From contig JAJEKV010000096.1 in the NCBI GenBank assembly GCA_021234155.1, forward strand, positions 2,169,678-2,233,677: 64,000 nucleotides of DNA. The letters are read 5' to 3'. Numbering within the stretch: position 1 is the stretch's first letter; the number at the start of each line of letters is the position of its first letter. The translations under genes were made by a program, and so were the position numbers. The notes beneath the pieces are model-generated. The model saw only the letters and a program-made list of their open reading frames with translations. It was not told where the DNA came from and did not search any database. The DNA comes from Isoetes taiwanensis. Lineage: Eukaryota; Streptophyta; Lycopodiopsida; Isoetales; Isoetaceae. Below, piece after piece: positions 54,651-64,000 of the stretch.

Positions 54651-55820
54651 TGCGCGAGACTTAGCGCGATCTTATTCTTTCGAGTGGTGTGATCATGACC
54701 ATTGGTCTAGAAGTTAAAATCCATATATAGAGACACCTCAATTTTGTTGGACCATTTTGGTTCAATGCCAGTTTTCAGCCTTCTAGTCAAATCATTTTAT
54801 TCTGCTCTTCGTTCAAGTACATCCAGTTTTCTAGCATATTTCCCGCGAATTTCCTCGTACTTTCTTTTGTGTTTTTGTGTTAGTTTATGACAGTTTGAAT
54901 CAGAAACCCTTTACTAGTTCTAGTATGTTATGAGCTTAAGTATTGTCTATTTTTGTGTTTTTGTCTCTATGGAGGAGGTTTCAACCTTGTTACATCAAGT
55001 ATAATAGCTTATTCAAGTATGTTAACAATTGCATTAGACGATATGGAACTGAAGGAACGGGTAGTCTAGCCTCTAGCCTAGGAGGGAAGACATCAGAGAG
55101 CTTAAGATTAGTTTGCAAAAGCCTACATTATGAGACATTTTCCCACCTCCAAAATAGTATTAAAACAAATATGAAGATGAGTAGTTTAGGGAGAGAATTT
55201 TAAAGCGCAGGGTTTATATGACTCAATTATATTTTGTGCAATTTCTTTGTATACGTAATAATGGAACTATGTGTCACAAATGCCCATATAAACAGACAGA
55301 TTTACTTGTGCGCTATGCCATCGGCCACACATTCAAGTGATATAGTTAATTTTTACATATGCACCCTTTAATGATCTGTGGTATAGTCATATTAAGACAT
55401 GCGTTTACCACCGACTGTATGTGGAAAGTTGCAACCATCTTCTTCCTTTACGTCAATTGGCACACAGTACTTACTTCTGGTAGGACACCTCACTGTCCCT
55501 ATTCCTCCTAGTTACCATAGACAACCACTCTTGTTCGACATCGTACGATATCTCTTTGCTACAAATCCCAAATGTTATCTACTATTTACAAGAAATTTAT
55601 CGCGATGGCCAAGGCCATCGTGAACATTTCTTTGGTGCCAAGTCTGTTGAAAGGGAATTTTGAGTCTTTCCTTTGTCTTACCAAAGCCAAAGGTTGTGAA
55701 GGTCGAAATTTGGCCAAAAGTAATGGTTGCAAAGGTCAAAACATTTAATAGTATAATGGTTATATGCGATTAATTGCATATTGAAAATGCCAATGGTCAT
55801 GAAAATATTTTTGGAGTGAC
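54651..55820. other. No gene recognised
   Basis: Frames at 54943-55203 and 55399-55623 have no domain or codon pattern that I can support. The rest is AT-rich. Confidence 0.35.
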
Positions 55821-55837
55821 ATGCAGCTTATTTGCTT

Positions 55838-56376
55838 TTTTTTTTTTTTTTTTTTTTTTGGAGCTTATTTGCTTGCTTCATTGTCCAGGAACAAGCTTGT
55901 AGCCATTGCATCAATTCGCACGGGGTCCCACAGGCTACGGATTGAGATAGGTAGATGGGAGCGGCCACAATTGCTGCGAGAAGCGAGACTATGTGCCTGT
56001 TGCCAGTTACAAGTTATTGAAGATGAAAGCCATACTCTTCTGAGTTGCCCTGCTTTTGAGATAGTCCGGAATCATTTTTTGACCTTAGCATTCCATTCCA
56101 CGCTTCCACAACTTCTCAGAGCACCATCTGTACATGACTTGGCATTATACATACTTGAGGTTCTAGATAAACGTCAGCAATTACTGAGCCCTCAGTAGTC
56201 ATTATCTCCGTTTGTCTAGTATCATCAATACTGCAAAGGTTTTTCCCTTGAAAACCTTTCGAGGCAGGGGTTTTTTAATCCTAGTAGTAATGATTGTACT
56301 AGCCCATTGTATGGGTCCCATGACCTATTGGTCTCCGTGGACGTTAAAAAAACTATTCTATTCTATTCTATTATCT
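55838..56376 (+). mobile_element. 5'-truncated LINE with (ATTCT)n tail
   Basis: A T-run of about 23 bases precedes a frame (to 56198) with the reverse transcriptase C-terminal pattern RTGSHRLRIEIGRWERPQLL, then CACCQ...EDESHTLLSCPAF, a CxxC...HxxxxC finger. The 3' region runs through cctattggtctccgtggacg to a tail of attctattctattcta. The catalytic core is absent. Fragments of the same 3' end occur at 12.2, 22.6, 38.8 and 52.8 kb. Confidence 0.75.
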
Positions 56377-57525
56377 GTGTGATAATCATTGAAAAACAAA
56401 AAAAAAATAGTTGACCAAGTATAAAAATCAGTTAATTAGACTAGACATCAACTAGGAGTTTGTGAATCAAGTCTGATAGGATAGATAGTCTGATAGGGGA
56501 CGGAGAGTTCCATTCCAACTTTTCACTAGAGCAAGTTATAATAGAAGAGCAGTAATTCCCTTTGTTTTGGGGGTTGATTTTGGGCTACATGTTATCAACT
56601 TTGGCTAATGATCAGTAGGCAAAGTTGATGGAGCTCATGCGATGGGTTATAAAGCCAATGTATATCATGCTAGAGCAAAGACCATGACATGGATTCTCTA
56701 TTATCACACAAGTTGCCTCACCATGTGTTATGCTTTTATTGATCCAAAACTAAGTGGCTTATGATGTACTAGAAGATTGATGTATTTCTAAGAACAGAAT
56801 ACAACTTCTGCCCATTGCATTATAGGCAATATTTTTGGTTTTGGAATTGTTATCTAAAAAGAATATTTTTTATTTTGGAATTGTTATCTAAAAAGCAGCA
56901 ACTTTCATGAAGACTTGCATCGTTATCTTCACAATTTGTAAGACGTTATTGCCCTACCATAATAGAGACAAAACAAACCACTAGAATACTACCACTATTT
57001 GAAGCACATAATTAATGAATAAATATGGATAGTACAGTGACAATGCATGCACTCAGACAATCGTAAAATGAAGGAGCCTGTTAACATGAACACAACATGC
57101 ATCACAACACAACAGCTTAAATTGTGTTTGCTCAACTATAAATTTAACATTTCACTCGAAAATGATTGGCAACTTGGAGCACATCAATATCAACCTTTTT
57201 AAACCTTGCAAGCTCTATTTGGGCTTGCATTAAGAGATGCGTCCTATGAACCTCAAGATCTATGAACTTCATATGAGCATTCTCTCAACAATTGTTGATG
57301 CATGAATTATCCATTTTCTCATATCAATATTGTTAATTTGGAATTTCCAAAAAAGATTTTGTAATTTTTTTTAGTTCGATTTCCTAACATTTTAGGGAGT
57401 TTAAGATGCCGGAAAGAAATTCCGATTATGTAATAATCGCAAAAATTAAATCCTTATGATTTAGTATTTTGGAGTTTTGTGGTTTTGGGTTATCCATCCC
57501 GGTTTGGTAGATTCCTACCCTCCCC
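56377..57525. other. AT-rich, no gene seen
   Basis: A short duplication, tttttggttttggaattgtt and ttttattttggaattgttat, lies at about 56830-56895. Nothing else is supported. Confidence 0.35.
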
Positions 57526-58026
57526 ATGCTTGCCATCGTTGCTCAAATACGTAGTTATGGATCAAGCATTCCGGCCCGGTATTGGCATGGAGACGCACTG
57601 CAAAGATGGCCAATTTTAGGTATGATTTTGAGCAGGGGTTTTGGGGGTTCGACATCTATTTCATTTCATTTTGGCAGTCTCATCCAGCACTCCTCCACGA
57701 TTCCAGGTTCTCAATTTCAACACTAGTACAAAAATAGGTAGAAATGGCACAAAAGTGACATTTATCCTCCGCCTTTTTACCGGGCATAAATGTCACTTTT
57801 GTGCCATTTATCACGTTTGTGCTCCCCAAATGGCACAAAAGTGACGTTTATGCCCGGTAAAAAGGCGAAGGATAAATGTCACTTTTGTGCCATTTCTACC
57901 TATTTTTGTAGTAGTGCAAGCCTCCTCTCGGGTGCAAACCCAGGAACTTCTTCATGATCTGTGGCAGTTAAATTTTGGAGCTTCAAAAGTTGGCTATGAC
58001 GATGATTGTATATCCTACAAGCTATA
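57526..58026 (+). pseudogene. Open reading frame interrupted by a CACTA MITE
   Basis: A frame runs from 57526 to the MITE at 57721. If the MITE and one copy of its CAA duplication are disregarded, the same frame continues from 57920 for about 35 codons (including VQTQELLHDLWQLNFGASKV) to a stop at 58025. A splice-acceptor-like ttttggcag lies at 57669-57677. The continuity suggests an exon that was open before the insertion. The protein family is not recognised. Confidence 0.35.
57721..57916. mobile_element. 196-bp CACTA MITE built of two hairpins
   Basis: It starts CACTAGTACAAAAATAGG and ends CCTATTTTTGTAGTAGTG, the classical plant CACTA terminus, and is flanked by the 3-bp duplication CAA (57718-57720 and 57917-57919). 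The interior carries four copies of aaatggcacaaaagtgac in alternating orientation, so the RNA could fold as one long hairpin or as two stacked shorter ones. It has no coding capacity. Confidence 0.93.
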
Positions 58027-58099
58027 GGTGCGCCTATTCTTTGTCAATCTAATTTCATTTCGGTTCCAGCTACATTGTGATTCTATCTGCATATTTCAG

Positions 58100-58218
58100 G
58101 AAATTAGAAGCAAACAAAATGGTCTTTATGGCACCATGGAAGCTCATGTGGAAATAGCTACTTCTGTTAACAGTGATTGGATCACGTTTTCTTATGAGGA
58201 GCACGAAGCAATATCCAG
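58100..58218 (+). CDS. Possible internal exon of an unrecognised gene
   Basis: A 119-bp open segment lies between tatttcag and a strong donor, ag followed by gtgagc. It encodes EIRSKQNGLYGTMEAHVEIA and ends EEHEAIS. A later acceptor at about 59404 (atatcag) would continue in a compatible phase for about 30 codons. Other exon-like pieces are near 60119 (tttctgcag then ATGGCGTCG) and 60586-60627. I cannot name a family, and a stop at 58025 argues against joining it to the previous frame. Confidence 0.3.
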
Positions 58219-58710
58219 GTGAGCTGATAAGAAAATTCAAACTTTTAAGATTTCAAGCCTAAATAATCAAGTTCTAAGTTTTTCCTATTGGGCTTCGAGG
58301 TATAAGTTAACTAAATTATGTCGGCACAAGATCCCCAGTTGTTTCAAGTATTCTAAAGAATAATGTCATGTGTGCATCTATTTGTGGAAGAGAATCTCGG
58401 TTAGATCCTCTGTCTCAATTCCTTAGTATAGTTTTTATTTAAAACTCAAGAATTTAAAGTTGCAGATTGTCTTCTTTAAGTTGCACATTATGAGATTGTT
58501 GTCATATAATATTTCTTTGTTTCATTTTTCGTTGTTGCTTGAAATTTGCTTCTCCATGCTATTAGAGATCTCTATTTTGCTGTGTCTAGCTATTATTTAC
58601 AGTGTTAGATTTTGTGGTTGCTAGAAATTCGTGACATAGAGACATAGAAATAGGAACTATGAACTTTCAAATAAACATGATATATAGAACAAATATAGTT
58701 GTATTGCATT

Positions 58711-58936
58711 TGGGTGTTTGGTCTAGTGGTAACACACTAGTTCTTGCAACTATAGGTCTCGAGTTTGAGACCGCCCAGAATCGCATTCTGCATTGTTGGG
58801 TGTCAAACCCACAGACGCAATGTGAAGTGGTTGGGGGCAGGGCCCAACTGAGCAATGTAATGTGGTGTGTGGTCACATGTCCAGTTGGATGTTGCCTAGT
58901 GGCGTGAAGTTAAAATACTATCTATCTATATCTTTA
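58711..58936 (+). mobile_element. tRNA-derived SINE
   Basis: The head has an A box, TGGTCTAGTGG (58719-58729), and a B box, GAGTTTGAGACC (58761-58772), spaced 32 bp apart as in tRNA genes. About 160 bp of unrelated body follows, and a tail of tatctatctatatctt. The likely origin is a tRNA with the ggtctagtggtaa D-arm. I do not see a clear target duplication. Confidence 0.7.
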
Positions 58937-60860
58937 GAGGACCTTGAACAGATATAGCTAGATACTTTTTCCTAGAAGTTCTTATTTGGTCCATTGCTAT
59001 ATTTCATTTCCTCATTGTGGACGTAGGCCTATAAACATGCTTTAGAGTCTTTTTCTATTGTTAGCTCCTAAATCGATAAGTACAGTTCATTTGGAGGTGT
59101 CAGGTCTTTGCTTTTTTATTTGAAGAGGCAAAAGAGTAGTATATGTTCTCAAATCTTTTGGGACACTGAATATGCAGCTCCAATACATATACAACTGAGC
59201 GAAATGATGTGGAACCAGCAGAGGATTGCCAGAACATTCAGCTGAGGTAAAATCCTTAGGATCTTGATATTTCGACATGTAGATCAGTGTTGTTAATATG
59301 TCTAGAAGATCAGGATTTGAAAGAAAGCATTTTTGGTGCATGATTGAGGTTATAGATTATCTATGATAAAACATTCTTTCTTTCTTTTTTTCTTTCTTTT
59401 ATATCAGGTTATTCTTCTTGCATGTCATGAGACTGATGACTTCAGCTGCAATAATCAACCTGCGTGTTTCTATTACTCATATTAAGCAATCACAGGAGAC
59501 TGGCTGTTATTGGCCTCTATTTCAAATGCCAAGATGTTGGAAACATATTGCCCAAATCCCTAGAACAGTGATCAGACCTTCTCTACAAATGTCTTGCATC
59601 AAAATGTTTTGCTTGCTTACTTTTGGTTTTCTTTTAGCTCTTGATTTCTATGCATAAGTTTAAGGTCGCACAAAAGCTCTGTTTTTGTTATACAAAGTCT
59701 GGTTGCTTCCAAACAATCATGCTTGCTTTCTAGGTAAAGAGGCGTACTGGCGCATGACCCTTTAGCTGCTTGATAATTGGAATAGAATGCCACAACAAGC
59801 AAAATGTTTTGATTTTTCAGTTTTAACATCTCTGTCTTTATATTTCCAGACCAGTTGCCAGGTTCGTGTAAGCCTGTCTAGATGGTAGAGTATTTGAGCA
59901 GTTAGTGAACTGACAAGAATTTTATGAGTGGTCACTGTACGGTACTTCTCTAGGAAATGCTTTGCTGCTCCAACAAGTATTCAATGCCATTTTATGCTTC
60001 CAAGGTATTATACTTATTCTTGCAGTTAGGTATATCGTTAGTTTGGCAGCTGTTTATTTGACGTAAATGCTTTATTTGGAATCAAAAGCTATTGTTAATA
60101 GGGCCATGTTTTCTGCAGATGGCGTCGTGTGATGGTACTACTCAGGTGGGTAAGTCTATTGCCATGAATCTTCATATTTGAATGTAGTGTTGTCAGCATA
60201 TTGTTCTGGATATGATGTGGATATAGTCTCTCTCTTCTTGAATAAAATGTACTTGCAAGACACATGCCCAAGTGCAACCATACACAGTATGCCACCGGTT
60301 ATTACATGCATTTACATGGGCTACAAAGATTAATTTAGGTAGGCCATCACCTCGGCCTCGTTTTTATTTGAGCATCGTGAAATGAGATGGTTCTTTGGGT
60401 GAAATAAGGGATATTTTGTTGGAATTTTTTTAAATTTCTTTGTCGCAGATAAATTTGCAGTGCTTTATGTTTTCCTTTGCAATAGTTGTTTAAGCCAGTT
60501 TCTTAGTATTTAGGTATGGATTTAGAGCTATCGTTTGTATATGTATGCACAACTCTTATGATATTCACCATTAATTTTCTTACAGAATCCACCATTTCCA
60601 CCACAATCTTTGGCGATCTACTCTTAATGCCGGTTAGTGCATCATGTTGTCAATGCAAAATTATAGAAACACTCATTGAAAGCCTGCAATTTTAATTTGT
60701 GTGATTCTTAACCCAGAACACAATGCTGGATGTCTACAGGCATTACAACAGTTAAGAGGGATGAGCATGAAACACAGAATGAATGCTTCAATGGCATATC
60801 AGTTATGGATGTGCATTTCTCATTCAATTCCATTACTCACAACAAATGGAGTTTTGATAG
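58937..60860. other. Putative intron or intergenic DNA
   Basis: A pyrimidine tract, tttctttctttttttctttc, lies near 59376-59400, before the acceptor-like atatcag at 59404. Frame 59418-59657 has no recognisable domain. Otherwise nothing is supported. Confidence 0.3.
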
Positions 60861-60869
60861 TTGATGCTC

Positions 60870-61045
60870 ATATAGCCCAAAAATTGCACCTCGACATGAA
60901 CGAAATCTTTGGTTATGCAACCATCTTTTTAGCGAGCTAAGCTATCTGTTGTAGCCCAAAAATTTCACCTTGACACAAGAGCAAAATCTTTGATTATGCA
61001 ACCATCTTTTTTGTGAGCTAGGTTATGCAACCATCTTTTTTTTGG
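60870..61045 (+). repeat. Tandem duplication, about 80 bp by 2 plus a partial copy
   Basis: Units with tagcccaaaaattgcacctc and tagcccaaaaatttcacctt each run to ttatgcaaccatcttttt and gagcta. A third partial copy of ggttatgcaaccatcttttt follows at about 61020. Confidence 0.8.
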
Positions 61046-61291
61046 TCTAGATTATATGGTATGCCGCAAGAAACCAAGTTTAACTTATTTATCCTTTGTT
61101 CAATGCAGTTGCATGAACAGCCAAATCTTACCACTAATGTGGACGCAAATAGATGATTGAAAATTTTGCTTAGAATGCTTTGGATAGGACAATTGAACAC
61201 CATACAGATATAAGCGGATGGAATGTGGGATTGCAAAAGTCAATTCATATGGTTAACCTTATAAATATTTGAGACGTGATATCATATTTCA

Positions 61292-61512
61292 AAGACACAT
61301 TCAAGAAATGTGTGTGAATTTCAAAAGAATATGCATCATGAGCTTACTATGTTACAACTTCATTGGTAAAAGTTAAGAGATTGATGCCTTGATTGGCATT
61401 TCAACTCAAGACACATTCAAGAAATGTGTATGAATTTCAAAAGAATATGCATCATGAGCTTATTTCCAACTTCATTGGTAAAAGTTAAGAGATTGATGCC
61501 TTGATTATTATA
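61292..61512 (+). repeat. Tandem duplication, 116-bp unit
   Basis: The block from aagacacattcaagaaatgt through gagattgatgccttgatt is present at 61292-61407 and again from 61408, about 95% alike. It is non-coding. Confidence 0.9.
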
Positions 61513-62500
61513 TATCTGTAAGCACCCATATGGGTCCAATGGAATACACTCTGTTCTTATGTTATAAAAGAAAAATGGTGAATAGTCTTGACAAACTTTA
61601 ATCCTTATATGAACAATAACTTATTTCAAAATAAAAAGAAATGTATTCAGCCATAAATGCTCTGTAATATGCAAGTAGAAAGACTTGCAAGATCCCCTCT
61701 CCATGGGTATCATTTGCAAGCCACAGATATTGCAACAAGTCATCACATTAAATAATTTAGATTTTGGATATCCTACACGCACATTCAAAATCTCAAGACA
61801 ACTTCTCTTTCATTTGGGCCACCACTTGCTCATAGTTCATTTATCTATTGAGTGCTATTGTTGCACAATATTGAAAATTCTTGCTGATATTGGAAATTCT
61901 TGCTGGAAGAGATGAATATTTAGGTTTATTTAATAGGTTGCCATATCTTTTCAAAGATTTGGGACACATATATCGTCATTTCTTTTCAAATATCACTTAG
62001 GCTGTGGGAATGCTTCATTCTTTATTTTATGCAACCATCAGATGCTTAACTATCATAATCAGAGATGCTCATTATATTACTACATGTATATGGATTGGTA
62101 GATATGTTTAAATATGACCAACCAAAGCATATTACCGACACGTGATCTAATATTTGTGCTACACAAAAATCATATGTATAATAACTAATAGACTCACCAT
62201 TAAGATTTCCAACTCACAATGAATAGAAAATTATTCTTTATTGTTATAATGCTGGATTTGGAGTATGCAAGGAGTGTCTTCTTGACATTTCTATGTATTT
62301 TATATCTTCTTTAGCATTTGTATTATGTAGCAAATCAAAACAAAATATGCAATAATGCCCCTCATACCCACACTCACATTCACACCTCCTCCCTCTTTAG
62401 CATTATGTCAAATACAAGAATGCCACATTCTCTGTTCTAGCCCTTTCTTTATTTTTCTCTCTGTTTTTTCCTTTTCTATCTCCCGGAGCCATGTATTTGA
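61513..62500. other. AT-rich, no gene seen
   Basis: No conserved frame, RNA gene or repeat is supported in this stretch. Confidence 0.35.
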
Positions 62501-62501
62501 A

Positions 62502-62555
62502 AACGTGCCACCAAGAGGTGGTTTCTAGCTGGAAAACACCGATTGGTGGCACGTT
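62502..62555. repeat. Perfect 13-bp inverted repeat
   Basis: The arms aacgtgccaccaa (62502-62514) and ttggtggcacgtt (62543-62555) are separated by 28 bp. A smaller ccaccaagaggtgg palindrome overlaps the left arm. Both arms contain an ACGTG core (G-box-like). Confidence 0.7.
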
Positions 62556-62689
62556 ACAGAACGTCAAGGTAAGTTGGTGTGGATTCTTGTTTTTTTAGCC
62601 AATGATGTCTTGCCACGTTGCAACCATTCTAATCAAGAATGGCAAATCAGTGTAGCATTCTTGGCTAACCTGTTACAGCCCGTTACTCT

Positions 62690-62860
62690 GCTTTACCTCT
62701 GTGCAGTCGAGGAAGGCGGGAAACAGCGGAGCTCCTAGCCATAGCCAGACCTCCGACAGATTTTCAAGACCGTTACCTCAGATCAGGGCCTCAGATTTTC
62801 AAGCCGTAGCCTCAGATTTTCAAGCCATTACCTCCGCTTTACCTGAGATTGTTCGAAGAA
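62690..62860 (+). repeat. Short direct repeats in GC-richer DNA
   Basis: Three copies of cagattttcaagcc(g/a)t lie near 62758, 62789 and 62813, with ttacctc around them. The function is unknown. Confidence 0.55.
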
Positions 62861-62944
62861 GGTAGGAAAACGACGAGCTCCAAGCCACGACCATAGCGGA
62901 TTCGGGAAGTAACTCCAAACATGGAATCTAAACGCCAAAACCTG

Positions 62945-63475
62945 CTATTTGTATGGAATGAATGCAAGGAGTAGAGATTGTAGTGTAGGAATACCTATCG
63001 CTATGGATTTGTGGAAGACCGGGCTCAAGCCCTCGGTGGCCGGCAAGAGTCGACCACTCCCCGCTACAATTTAATCCCCTCTTCCCATTCCACATTACGT
63101 AAGCCATGTGTACCCTATGATTTTTGGATACGTGGCATATTCTCCACGCCAACAAGATTGTTCTGAGAGCAGAGTAGCAGAGCATTATGACGGAGGTTTA
63201 CAGAGCAGCGATCATCGGCAGCACAGCCTCTGACTCTTCTGGGAAAACCCAAGTAGTAGTAAAAACGGGATTATCTGTCTCAGGTATGGAAGGAACACAA
63301 GCTGCAGAGATTGTTAAAAAAGTAGCAAAACGCAAGTAGCAGAGTATTGCAGAGATTGGAAGGAACGCAGTATTGAACACAGGTATGGAAGGAATGCAAG
63401 TAGTAGAGATTGCAAAGAGTAGGGATAGTTGTAGCCTTCAATGGATTTGTGGAAGACATGGGCTCAAACAACCCA
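62945..63475 (-). repeat. Repeated unit with a tRNA-like (SINE) head, minus strand
   Basis: The phrase gtatggaa(t/g)gaatgcaag(g/t)agtagagattg followed by tatggatttgtggaaga and gggctcaa occurs at 62950-63030 and about 63380-63457. On the minus strand the first copy has an A-box-like gtggtcgactcttgcc and a B-box-like gggcttgagccc, in tRNA order. A further partial copy lies near 63282. It is a probable degenerate SINE family. Confidence 0.45.
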
Positions 63476-64000
63476 ATTCCTTATGCTGGAAATGCAGTTG
63501 CGCTTCACCACATTGAGTCACAATCTACAGAAAGTAGAGCCCTTCCTCCACTTGAAACGATATTTGCATCCACGGCCAGTTGATACTGAGCGGCGCTGAT
63601 TAGAGTAAGTAAACAGAAAATAACCAAGAAATTAACCCAGGAAAAAAAAGCAAAAATCATAGGGTACCCGTGGTTTACATTTGAAGAATTGATCCCGTCT
63701 GGTCTATTCTAAGAAATAAAAAGTAAACCTAGTCCTTATTTCTGAGATCTGAATCAGTGCTTCGACCTCGGCATGCTTTGTTGCAAATTGGGGCATATTT
63801 ATTTCGTGTCCTTAGCACATAAAAGAGCTTGCCCTATTCTTTACCATACCATATATGGCGGGATAGTCTTCTCTATGCTCATTTTGTCGCTTGTCTAGCC
63901 CCCAATCTTAGCGTCATGCTTTGAATTCTTTTTGTGGCTCTAGGACATGTTTTCTCGAATTCATCCTACATAAACTCTTCTTAAGATGTGCATGAGCCCA
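63476..64000. other. No gene seen
   Basis: AT-rich sequence to the end of the window with no supported feature. Confidence 0.35.

Overview
The window looks like repeat-dominated intergenic DNA from a land plant nuclear genome. The evidence is plant-type transposon families (CACTA/En-Spm, copia, chromodomain gypsy, LINE, hAT- and CACTA-derived MITEs, tRNA-derived SINEs), an internal run of the plant telomere motif CCCTAAA, and plant-style TATA and intron signals. Low gene density, deeply decayed elements and a fungal-type FAD oxidase would fit a large non-seed-plant genome such as a fern, but that placement is inference.

Layout. Bases 1-11640 are a tandem array of about 10.4 copies of a GC-rich 1.1-kb satellite. 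It is followed by a decayed CACTA region (11.64-22.54 kb). This holds a minus-strand TNP2-type transposase pseudogene, a telomere-like tract, three tRNA-like cassettes, CG-dense subterminal DNA, a SNF2 helicase fragment with two heat-shock-element arrays beside it, and a terminal repeat near 22.54 kb. From 22.6 to 26.4 kb there is a LINE 3' end, TCGA-rich hairpins and a small tandem duplication. A 5'-truncated copia element occupies 26.4-30.37 kb, with its 3' LTR. A LINE 3' fragment with a 17-bp target duplication lies at 31.83-32.86 kb.

The one convincing host-type gene is at 34.09-36.53 kb: a single-exon secreted-type FAD-linked oxidase. A 734-bp hAT-like element with an 8-bp target duplication splits it, and the two halves are otherwise in frame. 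Downstream are a duplicated promoter-like repeat with RY motifs (36.6-37.65 kb), a MITE cluster (41.4-42.55 kb) and a gypsy integrase/chromodomain remnant whose chromodomain contains a (Glu-Ile)n hexanucleotide expansion (42.86-43.47 kb).

Bases 45612-52303 carry CACTA-like terminal inverted repeats. They enclose CG-dense subterminal DNA, three tRNA-like cassettes, a purine tract and a second, diverged array (about 3.5 copies) of the same 1.1-kb satellite. Shared modules between this element and the 1-22.5 kb region suggest one transposon family that carries satellite arrays; this is the most unusual structure in the window.

The last 11 kb hold LINE and SINE pieces, a third heat-shock-element array next to a TATA-like sequence, a 196-bp CACTA MITE made of two hairpins that interrupts an open reading frame, possible exons of an unrecognised plus-strand gene (57.5-60.7 kb), and several short tandem duplications.
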